The translations under genes and the position numbers were made by a program. The notes below the pieces were generated by a model. It was not told where the DNA came from. It saw only the letters and a program-made list of their open reading frames with translations, and made no database searches. A stretch of 8,348 nucleotides of DNA from an uncultured Ruminococcus sp. (GTDB lineage: Bacteria; Bacillota; Clostridia; Oscillospirales; Ruminococcaceae), in contig CAMBJF010000098.1 in assembly GCA_945867875.1 (NCBI GenBank), positions 1 through 8,348 of the forward strand, in the 5' to 3' direction. Shown here in pieces: positions 1-7,351 of this stretch. Position 1 is the stretch's first letter, and each line of letters begins with the position of its first letter.

Positions 1-205
1 ACATCGTTATGTAATCGCCTATCCCGCCGTGATTTGGGGCAAAATTAAAATACTGCATATTGTCAATATCATCGGCAATTTTTATCCGCACATTCCACCC
101 CTCACCTATGTCAACTTTATAAAGGTATTCAAGCTCATCGAGCATTTTCACCCTCTTGTCGCCGCCCTCGCCGCAGCCAAGGATATACCCCGCAATAAAG
201 CTCAT
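1..205 (-). CDS. Partial protein downstream of the tail hub gene (C-terminus cut by window edge)
   Basis: Reads leftward from ATG at 205-203 and runs open to base 1, giving 68 residues with no stop. The start directly follows the TAA of the hub gene (208-206), with GGAGG-type bases just inside that gene, so the two are translationally coupled. The visible part begins MSFIAGYILGCGEGGDKR and continues with a mixed strand/helix pattern (LDELEYLYKVDIGEGWNVR). There is no signal peptide and no clear membrane span; the first 12 residues are mildly hydrophobic but interrupted by Gly and Cys. I do not recognise the family. Its position right after the hub suggests a baseplate, tail-tip or fibre component, but that is context only. 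Confidence 0.7.
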   Translation of the reverse strand, partial: MSFIAGYILGCGEGGDKRVKMLDELEYLYKVDIGEGWNVRIKIADDIDNMQYFNFAPNHGGIGDYITM

Positions 206-1501
206 TTACTCCTCCTTTACAAGCCTGATGTTCTTCTTCTCACCGTCCGACGATACATCATAGCTCAGTTTGTAAGCCGTATTTCCGTAAACAAATTCCG
301 TCACCGTGTCCGAAAGCTTTTTGATGCTGTCAGGCATAACATTGTCCATCATCACTCCGTCAAACTGAGTTATCCTGTCGCCCAGCGCAGAGAAAAAGGA
401 AATGTCCGCCTTTCTCAGATCGGTGCCGCTGTCGCTTGTGAATCCCACACCCTTGTCCGTAATGACCGTGCTGCCGTATTTCCTGCCTCCCTCGATTTTT
501 TTCAAAAGCTCATATCCCATAACATCGGTGTAATCCGACTCGTCCTCGCAGATGTCCGCCGTCTCCGCCTGAGCATAAACGCTTGCCGCCCCGAAGAGTA
601 TGACCGTCTTGACGGAAATAAGCCCGTAAATATCCCCGAACACAAACTCCGTCAGACCGCAGGGTGCAAAGGAGATATCAGCGTGAGAGCAGTAAAATGA
701 TCTCCAGACCTTTTTAGCTATTGCTGACATAACGCTTCCCGTCCTGTCCTTGTCAAAAAGCTTGCCCGAAAGCTTAAGAGACCTCCTGAAATCACTTCCG
801 CTGCCCGCCGAAAATACCTCGCCCGAAGCCGTGTTCTTGGCATATACCGCCTCAAAAGGACCTTTCTCCGAATGGATATACAGTGGAGCACTCTCCGAAA
901 CATTCACCCCCACACTGCCCGACATAGAAAACAGCGGAGTAAATCTCAGCTCCTCATCATCAGAGCAGTGCCATACCCCAACACCGTTTTCCGACAGCAT
1001 TTCAAGTATCTCCCTGCACTTTTTTCCGTGAATATCGCTGTAATAAAGCCATTCCACCGCAGGAAAGCTCAGCTCATAGGGCTTGAATCCGCACTGAGAA
1101 GCAATATCCCCCAGTACCTGAGAAGTAACAAAAGGCTCCTTGTCCTCCGTGTAAAATCCGTCCTTGAAATCATTCTCCGTCATTCTCATTCTGTCAAAAG
1201 CCCGTATGGTAACAAGCCCGCCCCGCCTGCTTATGCTGCTTATAAAATGGGGACAAAACTCCATATCCGCCTTTCCCGAAACCCTGAGTCTTACCGCCGC
1301 ATTAGGCTGAAAGCTGTCCGCCGTGGATATGGTCATAATAAGCTCCGAGCTTACAATGCCCTTAACAGGCATATTTCCGCTTGACCTCGTGTTGTCGCTC
1401 TGCCGTATGAGCTTCATCGAAACAATGTCCCTGCTCCTTATGGCAGTCCCCCCAACAGTCACATCATAATCATTCAGGCTAAAGACAGTCCTCAGGGACA
1501 A
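206..1501 (-). CDS. Tail hub / baseplate protein (gp27-, XkdQ- or Tal-like)
   Basis: A 431-residue protein rich in beta strands, best matched to the hub proteins that cap the tail tube (T4 gp27-like fold; XkdQ in PBSX-type phages). The N-terminal ~60 residues look like the first hub beta domain. Around residues 150-200 is a helix-then-strand segment containing HGKKCREILEMLSENGVGVW followed by DDEELRFTPL. This resembles the 'T..EIL..IAE..G.....RDGKL.F' signature seen in clostridial phage hub proteins. No peptidase or glycosidase motif is visible. The start is uncertain: TTG at 1501-1499 overlaps the previous gene by 23 bases and has no good ribosome site, so initiation probably depends on coupling with the upstream gene. 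Known from family: such proteins bind the tail tube and baseplate. Inferred: that role here. Confidence 0.68.
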   Translation of the reverse strand: MSLRTVFSLNDYDVTVGGTAIRSRDIVSMKLIRQSDNTRSSGNMPVKGIVSSELIMTISTADSFQPNAAVRLRVSGKADMEFCPHFISSISRRGGLVTIRAFDRMRMTENDFKDGFYTEDKEPFVTSQVLGDIASQCGFKPYELSFPAVEWLYYSDIHGKKCREILEMLSENGVGVWHCSDDEELRFTPLFSMSGSVGVNVSESAPLYIHSEKGPFEAVYAKNTASGEVFSAGSGSDFRRSLKLSGKLFDKDRTGSVMSAIAKKVWRSFYCSHADISFAPCGLTEFVFGDIYGLISVKTVILFGAASVYAQAETADICEDESDYTDVMGYELLKKIEGGRKYGSTVITDKGVGFTSDSGTDLRKADISFFSALGDRITQFDGVMMDNVMPDSIKKLSDTVTEFVYGNTAYKLSYDVSSDGEKKNIRLVKEE

Positions 1502-1859
1502 AAGCAGCGTGAAGCTTTATCTCAGCTGTCCAGAACCTTTCACCCCCGAACACCCTGTTAAGAGAAAGCTCCAGCTTCACCCCCTTAAAATCCGCCGACC
1601 TCTCATCGGGAGCGGAGTATGTCACCCTGATGCTGTCGCTGTCAAAAGCCTTTGAAAGCCCCTCAGCCGTCTTGTCATCAACATCTGAAAGCACAGCCGA
1701 CACCGTGACCTGATGCCCCGTCCTCTTCTGGACTTTCTCCCCGTAAATATTCACAAATTCGCTTTCCTCGTCATACACAGGAGCAGTCTCTACCCCATAT
1801 TTGTCCGACGTGATAAACCTGCTCACATCAATATCACCTATTTTAAGATGAACCGCCAT
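1479..1859 (-). CDS. Small tail protein, possibly a distal-tail/baseplate component
   Basis: A 126-residue protein from ATG at 1859, preceded by a GGGAGTG ribosome site and 14 bases after the tube-like gene's stop. It starts with a beta-hairpin-like stretch (HLKIGDIDVSRF), has a central helix (residues about 63-70, DKTAEGLSKAF) and ends in strands (WTAEIKLHAAFVPE). This layout of strand, 'VTVSAVLSDVDD', helix and strand recalls small clostridial prophage proteins encoded just before the hub gene, whose role is not firmly known and which may act like a Dit adaptor between tube and hub. There is no catalytic motif. Placement between tube and hub supports a tail or baseplate job. The product name is tentative. 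Confidence 0.55.
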   Translation of the reverse strand: MAVHLKIGDIDVSRFITSDKYGVETAPVYDEESEFVNIYGEKVQKRTGHQVTVSAVLSDVDDKTAEGLSKAFDSDSIRVTYSAPDERSADFKGVKLELSLNRVFGGERFWTAEIKLHAAFVPEDCL

Positions 1860-1873
1860 AAATTCTCACTCCC

Positions 1874-2302
1874 TTAACATACCGTAAAAACCGCCGTAAC
1901 CGTTCTCCCGTAAACCTCCGAGGGTAGATCGCCCGCCTGACTTATGAGCATATACCCCTCAAAAGCAATATTGCTCCCGTCCGTGTAAACGCATCTCACA
2001 GGGACCCCGTTTTCGGCGCACCGCATTATCCTCTCCTGCACAGCGTCCCCTGCAATGCGCAGGAATTTCACCGTAATGCTGCCCCTCTTAGAAACAGGCA
2101 CAGCCCTGTCCCCGTCAACATAGTCACGTATAACGATTCTTGGTGAAAAGTCAGCCATTACCGAAAAAACGCCCTCCGTCACCGCCGTGAAGTCATCAGC
2201 CCCGGCATCGCCGCTTTCCGACATATCTATCCCCAGCACAAACCCCAGCTCATCATAAAAGCAGCCCTCATCAGGTGCATTCACAGCCTCCGAAACCGTC
2301 AT
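1874..2302 (-). CDS. Probable tail tube (major tail) protein
   Basis: A 142-residue, mainly beta-strand protein. Its ATG overlaps the stop of the preceding neck gene (ATGA at 2302-2299). After a variable N-terminal half it shows a strand 'RGSITVKFLRIAGD', a helix 'AVQERIMRCAENG', then 'VPVRCVYTDGSNIAFEGYML' and a final strand, the order of secondary structure found in tube proteins such as SPP1 gp17.1 and XkdM. Position agrees: in SPP1-like phages the tube gene follows adaptor, stopper and tail-completion genes, as here. Known tube proteins polymerise as stacked hexamers around the tape measure. No tape-measure gene follows in this window. It could instead be another neck or tail-completion protein. 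Confidence 0.5.
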   Translation of the reverse strand: MTVSEAVNAPDEGCFYDELGFVLGIDMSESGDAGADDFTAVTEGVFSVMADFSPRIVIRDYVDGDRAVPVSKRGSITVKFLRIAGDAVQERIMRCAENGVPVRCVYTDGSNIAFEGYMLISQAGDLPSEVYGRTVTAVFTVC

Positions 2303-2625
2303 ACCCTCACCCCTCTGTAAATTATCTCAATATCCCTCTCGACCCTTGCAAAGCCGCTCTCAGCCGCCTCCGCAATAACAGCGGGATATGGTGAACTCAC
2401 CTTGATAACGCCCTCTCCCGAGAACATCATAAGCTTGTCCGCCGCCCTGTCAGCACTTTCCGTAAGCGCCTTTTTTCCCTCATACCCCGAAGCGGATATC
2501 ACCGCCTTTAGCTTTACGATACCGCCGCTGTATGTCCTTACAAAGCCGCCGCCATTTTTCGGAATAATGCTCACATTCCCCTCACCGTAAGCATAAACGC
2601 CCGCCGCCCTGCAAAGAATTTCCAT
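2299..2625 (-). CDS. Probable tail terminator / tail-completion protein; start codon unclear
   Basis: A 108-residue protein if read from ATG 2625, fourth in the head-to-tail series after the capsid gene. That is the place where SPP1 gp17-like proteins, which cap the tail tube and join it to the head, are encoded. It contains a likely central helix (EGKKALTESADRAADKLMMF) flanked by strands, and a C-terminal strand 'RVERDIEIIYRGV', typical of this small alpha/beta class. The ATG has no ribosome site in the preceding 15 bases. A strong GGAGG (2669-2665) lies 9 bases before an in-frame CTG (2655-2653) that overlaps the previous stop. Starting there adds ten residues (LKEIKSGNEL) that extend an N-terminal amphipathic helix. 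The family call rests on order and general shape. Confidence 0.5.
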   Translation of the reverse strand: MEILCRAAGVYAYGEGNVSIIPKNGGGFVRTYSGGIVKLKAVISASGYEGKKALTESADRAADKLMMFSGEGVIKVSSPYPAVIAEAAESGFARVERDIEIIYRGVRV

Positions 2626-2651
2626 AAGCTCGTTGCCGCTTTTTATCTCTT

Positions 2652-3005
2652 TCAGACCCTTTCACCTCCCTCCAGTTCAAGCTCAATTATCCTGAGCCTG
2701 CCGCCGCCGTAATGATATCTCAGCTCCGTCACCCGAAATTCCTCATTCCCGATAATGACCGAACAGCTGCCTCCCGATGAAAACATCACATCATCGGGAA
2801 CGCTCCTGCCGCAGTCATAAAACAGCCGCCCCTTTGAAATAAGCTTCTCTCCGTTCCTGTCAGCCCGTCTCTCACGGTAAAGCTCCGTGTGTATGTGCCT
2901 GAGCCGTGTCTCGGAAACGACCTCCCGTTCCCCGAAAATGTCCGCATCCCCAAAGCTTCTCAGCACACATTCCCCGTCAAGGAGGCTGTATGGCAGATGC
3001 TTCAT
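2652..3005 (-). CDS. Probable head-closure (stopper) protein / minor capsid protein
   Basis: A 117-residue protein whose ATG (3005-3003) abuts the TAA of the adaptor gene (3008-3006), with GGAGG a few bases upstream inside that gene. The sequence is strand-rich: a basic segment (TRLRHIHTELYRERRADRNG), 'GRLFYDCGRSVPDD', then 'SVIIGNEEFRVTELRYHYGGGRLRIIELELEG'. The last pattern, a short barrel with 'E.V......Y..GRLH..E', resembles minor capsid/stopper proteins of A118- and SPP1-type phages (gp16-like). These form a ring beneath the portal-adaptor complex and retain packaged DNA. Gene order supports the call; no residue is diagnostic. Confidence 0.55.
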   Translation of the reverse strand: MKHLPYSLLDGECVLRSFGDADIFGEREVVSETRLRHIHTELYRERRADRNGEKLISKGRLFYDCGRSVPDDVMFSSGGSCSVIIGNEEFRVTELRYHYGGGRLRIIELELEGGERV

Positions 3006-3338
3006 TTACACCCCTCCGTTTCTCACCGTCACCCCTCTGAACAAAAGCCCCGCTTTTTCAAGGATAGCCGCCGCCCTCGGGCAAATGCCCCCTCTTTTCT
3101 CATAGCTTGCGGTCATATCGCCCAGCTTCACCGAGGAAAATCCCTCATTTTCCTCCATAAATTCCCCCTGAGCGCAAACCGCCCTGAAAAACTCTGTATC
3201 ATCATTGTCCGAAAGCTCACAACCCATGATATATCCGCCTAAAATATCCGCCCCCTTGCGGATAAATGGCATAATGACCTCTTCCTCCTCAGAGCCGCCG
3301 AAAACCTCTCTGTAAAAACCGTAATCGGGATATGTCAT
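3006..3338 (-). CDS. Head-tail connector/adaptor protein (gp15/gp6-like)
   Basis: A 110-residue, mostly helical protein encoded directly after the capsid gene. ATG at 3338-3336 is chosen because GGGAGG (3352-3347) sits 8 bases upstream. The earlier ATG at 3344 is only 2 bases from that site. The C-terminal region 'FSSVKLGDMTASYEKRGGICPRAAAILEKAGLLFRGV' is the hallmark of clostridial and lactobacillar connector proteins: a 'sv.iGd.s' strand, then a helix ending in 'L...GLLYRG'. Known role: a ring of twelve subunits attached under the portal, extending the DNA channel. The gap to the capsid stop is 35 bases with no terminator, so it is co-transcribed. Confidence 0.72.
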   Translation of the reverse strand: MTYPDYGFYREVFGGSEEEEVIMPFIRKGADILGGYIMGCELSDNDDTEFFRAVCAQGEFMEENEGFSSVKLGDMTASYEKRGGICPRAAAILEKAGLLFRGVTVRNGGV

Positions 3339-3373
3339 TCTCATCACCTCCCTTCACCCCGAAATTTTGTTTA

Positions 3374-4243
3374 TCACTCAGCCGCAGTATGGCAGTAAAC
3401 GCCCGCCGCCTTGTTGGGATAAACCGCACAAATGCCATAGCTTCTGTAACCATACTTCCAGCTGTCCGCATCGGGATTGTTGGCAGGATTGATGATCTTG
3501 GGCAGAGCGTGCTTGGTAAACTGGATAACAGCCCCCTTGTGAACTATCATAAAGTTGATGTTCTTAGCGCCTGCCGCCTTGGAATAGCCGCCGCTCTCCT
3601 CGCCGTCAGTAACGCCGTCAGCCAGCTTCACAGCAGAGTAAAATCTTGACTGAGGAACAACGACCACATCAGTAAAGGAAGCCATTACCGCTCTTGACTT
3701 GGTAGTGTCCATATCGTCGATCATACCCTTCAGCACAGGGGTGATAAAGAGCACTCTGTCCTCAGAGGGAACCTCCGCAGCGTCCATAGCGGAAACCGCC
3801 TTTCTAACAGCAGCCGCAGCTGCCTCGCCGGTTTCAAGCTTGCCCTCAGCCTTGGAAATGCCGTCAGTGCCCGCAATAGCCGCAAATCTGAAAGCGTCAA
3901 GCTCAGGAACAGCCTTAGTTCTCACAAATTCCCCCGCAAGAGCGCCGAAAGCGATGCTCTGGCTCTCCTCATTGTCCATAGCGTCCACCGAGAACATTCT
4001 GCCTCTCTCGTAGGAAAACTTCACAGTCTCCCAGGTAAGGCTCACATCGCCGCTCACATAGCCGCTGTTTCTCGAATAATCCGCAAGACCGTCCATAGTG
4101 AGCTTGGGGATAACAAGCTCATTTGCGTTAGCCCCCTCTCTTGCAAGTGCAGGGTCAGACTCCAGCACAGCAGTCTTGGCATTTTCTCTGTAAGTCTCAT
4201 CAAGGAGAGCTGCGTACTTCTTAGCAAGTGTAATAACGTTCAT
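3374..4243 (-). CDS. Major capsid protein (HK97 fold, A118-type)
   Basis: A 289-residue protein with a complete reading frame ending in tandem stops (TGA TAA). ATG 4243 follows GGAGG by 10 bases. Features typical of uncleaved HK97-fold capsid proteins are the N-terminal helix (NVITLAKKYAALLDETYREN), the E-loop-like stretch around residues 40-80 (LVIPKLTMDGLADYSRNSGY, then 'SLTWETVKFSYERGRMFSVD'), the A-domain segment with 'LFITPVLKGMIDD', and the late 'INFMIVHKGAVIQFTKHALPKI' strand. The C-terminal 'KYGYRSYGICAVYPNKAAGVYCH' is characteristic of clostridial prophage coat proteins. No prohead protease gene is nearby, matching the separate scaffold gene. It should assemble with the portal as the procapsid shell. 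Confidence 0.88.
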   Translation of the reverse strand: MNVITLAKKYAALLDETYRENAKTAVLESDPALAREGANANELVIPKLTMDGLADYSRNSGYVSGDVSLTWETVKFSYERGRMFSVDAMDNEESQSIAFGALAGEFVRTKAVPELDAFRFAAIAGTDGISKAEGKLETGEAAAAAVRKAVSAMDAAEVPSEDRVLFITPVLKGMIDDMDTTKSRAVMASFTDVVVVPQSRFYSAVKLADGVTDGEESGGYSKAAGAKNINFMIVHKGAVIQFTKHALPKIINPANNPDADSWKYGYRSYGICAVYPNKAAGVYCHTAAE

Positions 4244-4297
4244 AATTTCATATCCTCCATAAATTTAAGTTTATTTTTGATGTAGATGTCAGCGTGC

Positions 4298-4684
4298 TCA
4301 GCCTTTAAGCCCGAAAGCACGTCTCAGAGCCGAGCCGTCATCAGTGAGCCTGCCGCCCTTTACCCCCGTGGTCATACCCCTGCCCCCCGCAGAGATACGT
4401 GCAAAAGCCGCCCTTGCCGCCTCTTCAAAATCCACACCGTCCTTTTCGGCGTAAAATCTTCCGAGACATATGATATCCTCCGCCATAGATGCAGGAACGC
4501 CTATCTCAGCGCAAATGCACTTGGCTTTCAGATATTCGTTCTCACTCCTTGCCGCCGCAAGAGCATTTTCAAGCTCATCCTCACGGGAAATATCACTTCC
4601 CTCATCGGGAGCGGTAATGTCCTCGTCCTCAGAAATTTCCGCCTCCTCGGCAGAAACCTCCTCCGTTATGATCTCCTCGTTCAT
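4298..4684 (-). CDS. Capsid scaffolding protein
   Basis: A 128-residue protein between portal and major capsid genes, where phage scaffolds are encoded. Its ATG overlaps the portal stop by 4 bases (ATGA, 4684-4681). The N-terminal ~38 residues are extremely acidic (many Glu and Asp). They are followed by a likely coiled-coil helix (DELENALAAARSENEYLKAK), then a second helix and a basic, glycine-rich C-terminus ending 'SALRRAFGLKG'. Acidic head plus coiled coil plus basic tail is the usual scaffold layout, the basic tail contacting the coat protein. It is short compared with the ~180-220 residues common for the family. Inferred role: guiding procapsid assembly, then leaving. Confidence 0.78.
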   Translation of the reverse strand: MNEEIITEEVSAEEAEISEDEDITAPDEGSDISREDELENALAAARSENEYLKAKCICAEIGVPASMAEDIICLGRFYAEKDGVDFEEAARAAFARISAGGRGMTTGVKGGRLTDDGSALRRAFGLKG

Positions 4685-6078
4685 TTCACAATACCCCTTT
4701 CCTTTTCGATTTTCTCCAGCTCCTTAACAGCGTCCTCCTCGGAGCATTCAAGCGCCGCCATAACAGCCGATACCCTGCTTATAAGACCCGCCTCTACGAG
4801 CCTTATGTTCCTGTCTATCACCTCACTTTTGTCCACCGTCTGCCTGTCCGAGAAGCTTACCCTCACATTCACCTCCTTCAAAGGAAGCTCCCCGCACATC
4901 TGACCGCAGCGTATAATGCATCTCACCGTGCTTTCGATAAGCTCCGCCGCAAGACAACGGTTGTTCTGCATCGTAATTTCCGTTCTCGTCTCCATACTCT
5001 TGACTTCCGCCGCCGTGCGAATGCCGCCTGAGCTGTTGAAAGCAAGAGTGCCCGAGGAAAGACCGCACTGGAAACAGAGAATGTCAAGCAGAGCATTGAT
5101 AGCCTCAACGTGCTCGGAAACACGAAGCTCACAGGTGTTGTCAGTAATTTTAAGATCACTGTCCTCATCGCATTTGAGCGCCTGATACACCTCGTCATCA
5201 GCGTCAAAATATCTGCTTATCCTGCCCGTGTCAGGGTCAACTACCGTCCGAATGCAGGAACTCGGCACAATTATCCTCTTGCGCCCCAGCACAAACTCAC
5301 GGGAAAAGCTGTCAAAAGCAATGTCCAGTGCCTTAAGTGTGTCCGTGCAGTTTGCAAAGCAGCTAAGCCCAAGAAGCGACCCCTCCGACAGATTGTTGTC
5401 CCCCGCAGGACGAAAATATGCAAACATCGGCACGTCCATTTCGGGAAATTCGTCCCTCTCCGAAAGCCCCTCAAAGACCTCCTCCACAGGCACCTCCGCA
5501 GACATTGACCCATTTCTGACCTCATAAAGCTTTCTGTCAATAACAACGTGGCCGCCATTGATGCCGTGGTGCTCAAACAGGATAAATTCCCTGCCCCCAC
5601 GCAAAAACCTGCTTCCGAAAACGCCCTCGGAAATGCCGCCTCTGCCGCTGCCCGTGGGAATGAAGTCCTCAGCGGAAATATAGTCAATGCATACCCTGCC
5701 GCCGTCGATGTAGATCTTCATCGCCCCGCCGCCCAGTGCATAAGCCCTTGAAAAGAACGAGGGAGCCTTTTCCCAGAACCCGTTTTCCTGGAGTATCTTC
5801 ATAGCATATTCCTGCTGAGCCCTGTCATCGCAGAAAATATCCGCCTGACTTGAAAATGTAAGCCCCGCAAGACTGTCACAGAGCACCTTTGCGCACCCGA
5901 GCTGAGCCATACGCCTCTCACCCTTGCCGTAAAGCCCCGATTTTTTCACATACCCCCAAGGCGGCTCACCCCTGTAAATACTGCCGCAAACCTCTATCAC
6001 ATTTCTGTAAAACTCCTCCTCCATAGGAATTTTCAGCTGCGGGAAAGCCTTAGCCGCCCCGAAAATGATACTGCCCAT
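4681..6078 (-). CDS. Portal protein (SPP1 gp6/A118-like family)
   Basis: A 465-residue protein from ATG 6078, with AGGAG (6090-6086) 7 bases upstream. It begins 16 bases after the large terminase stop. The first ~100 residues carry the SPP1/A118-type opening (FYRNVIEVCGSIYRGEPPWG, then 'MAQLGCAKVLCDSLAGLTFS'). The middle contains 'FFSRAYALGGGAMKIYIDGG' and 'ISAEDFIPTG', the clip/wing core common to these portals. The 'GLSSGTLAFNSSGGIRTAAEV' segment and the helix 'TEITMQNNRCLAAELIESTV' match the stem and crown region. The C-terminus ends in 'VEAGLISRVSAVMAALECSEEDAVKELEKI', a very typical tail for the family. Known role: a dodecameric ring at one capsid vertex that docks terminase and is the DNA entry and exit port. 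Confidence 0.88.
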   Translation of the reverse strand: MGSIIFGAAKAFPQLKIPMEEEFYRNVIEVCGSIYRGEPPWGYVKKSGLYGKGERRMAQLGCAKVLCDSLAGLTFSSQADIFCDDRAQQEYAMKILQENGFWEKAPSFFSRAYALGGGAMKIYIDGGRVCIDYISAEDFIPTGSGRGGISEGVFGSRFLRGGREFILFEHHGINGGHVVIDRKLYEVRNGSMSAEVPVEEVFEGLSERDEFPEMDVPMFAYFRPAGDNNLSEGSLLGLSCFANCTDTLKALDIAFDSFSREFVLGRKRIIVPSSCIRTVVDPDTGRISRYFDADDEVYQALKCDEDSDLKITDNTCELRVSEHVEAINALLDILCFQCGLSSGTLAFNSSGGIRTAAEVKSMETRTEITMQNNRCLAAELIESTVRCIIRCGQMCGELPLKEVNVRVSFSDRQTVDKSEVIDRNIRLVEAGLISRVSAVMAALECSEEDAVKELEKIEKERGIVK

Positions 6079-6094
6079 TTCATCACTCCTTTCA

Positions 6095-7351
6095 TTATTT
6101 CTGAGCCGCAAGAATGTCGTTCATTCTCCTCTCCGTGGAATACTCCTGCGCATCAAGGCTGTCCACATTCACCGACCCGTCATCAAGCCGCCTGTCCGTG
6201 CCGCCCTGCTCCCATACCGCCTCGGAGAAAGCCTTAATGGTGTTCACACATCTTGCAGCAATTTTGTACTGACCGCAGCTCATCATAGATGTGTAAAACC
6301 TTATGCGCTGCCCGATGTCCCCCTTTCTCGCATTGTGTATCTCCACAGGCAGCCGCTCACGCCTTGCCGCATTCTGAAGCCCCCTTATGAGCACCTGTTC
6401 CGCACTGTCGCAGTAAACATCTCTCAAACAAGGATAACTTTTCAGACATTTCCTTATAAACCTCACAAAATCCCTCTCCAGCTCAGCAGGGGAGACAATG
6501 CCCTTTTTGTAATACTCGTCAAGGGTGATTATTTTTTTGTACCCCGCAGTGTACCCCGTCAGATTGAACGCTGTAGCCGAACCATTTCCGCCGAAGTCCA
6601 CCCCCACATCAGCCATAATTATGTCCCCGGGGTTTATCCTTTTGAGAATAAAGTCACCGGTCGAATCCGCAAAATCTCTGTAAATGACCCCCTCAGCGCT
6701 TATCCACTTCCCAAGGATAAATCTGTCATAATAAACACTCCCCGCATAATTCAGCTTCAGCGTCCGCACAAACGACGGCATCAGCGTGGGATTATCGTCA
6801 ATGGTGAAATGAGAAGCCCTCACCGACCCGTTTTTCACCCCCTCGTCAATGAACCTTTTCAGCCAGTGATTTGGCGACGCAGGATTGCAGCTCCCGTCAA
6901 AAATGGAATTTGGCCTGTCAAGCCTCGACATTATCATCTTAAAAACGTCCTCGTTCCACGTTGTCATCTCATCACCGTAGCAGTATGAAAGGCTCAGCCC
7001 CTGCATCTTGTCCGCACAACCGCTGCGGTACGCCCCGAAAATGAAGCATTCTCTGCCGAAAAGCCTTACCGTGCCGCCGCTTTTTACCCTGCCCACCAGC
7101 TTTTCCCCGAACATCTGCCGCATAGGATCAATAATGTTTCTCGCCACACTGCCCTCAGTGTTACCCACCAGCGCCACAGCCCCCTTGCCGTCAGCCGCCA
7201 GTATCCTGTTTGGAATGCGGTAATAATCGAGATAGGTTTTCCCCGACCTCACCGCCCCCACCGAAATGTTCCACCTCTTCGGCTCGTGGGTGGATATCCT
7301 CATAATTTCTTCCTGCTTAGGAGTCAGAAACAATTCCTTCACCGAACACAT
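6095..7351 (-). CDS. terL: Terminase large subunit (DNA-packaging ATPase/nuclease)
   Basis: A 418-residue packaging motor of the PBSX/Terminase_3 type. Numbering from ATG 7351: Walker A GAVRSGKT at 32-39, Walker B YCYGDE at 123-128 (D127, catalytic E128), and a coupling motif GSCNP at 153-157. The RNase-H-like nuclease has acidic residues D252 (GVDFGG), D315 (VYCDSAEQ) and D400 (DSLDAQEYS). All motor and nuclease residues look intact, so the enzyme should translocate and cut DNA. The gene overlaps the small subunit by 35 bases. The start is ambiguous: ATG 7351 is only 2 bases from GGAG, while GTG 7342 is 11 bases away; either leaves the domain complete. Substrate choice would normally come from the small subunit, which here lacks its recognition half. 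Confidence 0.93.
   Translation of the reverse strand: MCSVKELFLTPKQEEIMRISTHEPKRWNISVGAVRSGKTYLDYYRIPNRILAADGKGAVALVGNTEGSVARNIIDPMRQMFGEKLVGRVKSGGTVRLFGRECFIFGAYRSGCADKMQGLSLSYCYGDEMTTWNEDVFKMIMSRLDRPNSIFDGSCNPASPNHWLKRFIDEGVKNGSVRASHFTIDDNPTLMPSFVRTLKLNYAGSVYYDRFILGKWISAEGVIYRDFADSTGDFILKRINPGDIIMADVGVDFGGNGSATAFNLTGYTAGYKKIITLDEYYKKGIVSPAELERDFVRFIRKCLKSYPCLRDVYCDSAEQVLIRGLQNAARRERLPVEIHNARKGDIGQRIRFYTSMMSCGQYKIAARCVNTIKAFSEAVWEQGGTDRRLDDGSVNVDSLDAQEYSTERRMNDILAAQK

Noticed and set aside
2626..2651. Frameshift joining the stopper and terminator genes
   Set aside because: Both frames are intact, the stop is followed closely by a plausible start, and no slippery heptamer is visible; separate genes are the simpler reading.
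6065..6988. Long plus-strand open frame (307 codons) opposite the large terminase
   Set aside because: It is antisense to a gene with complete Walker and nuclease motifs, has no ribosome site or recognisable domain, and its composition is that of a mirror of high-GC codons. The same holds for plus-strand frames at 29-700, 872-1384, 4286-4903 and 5110-5508.
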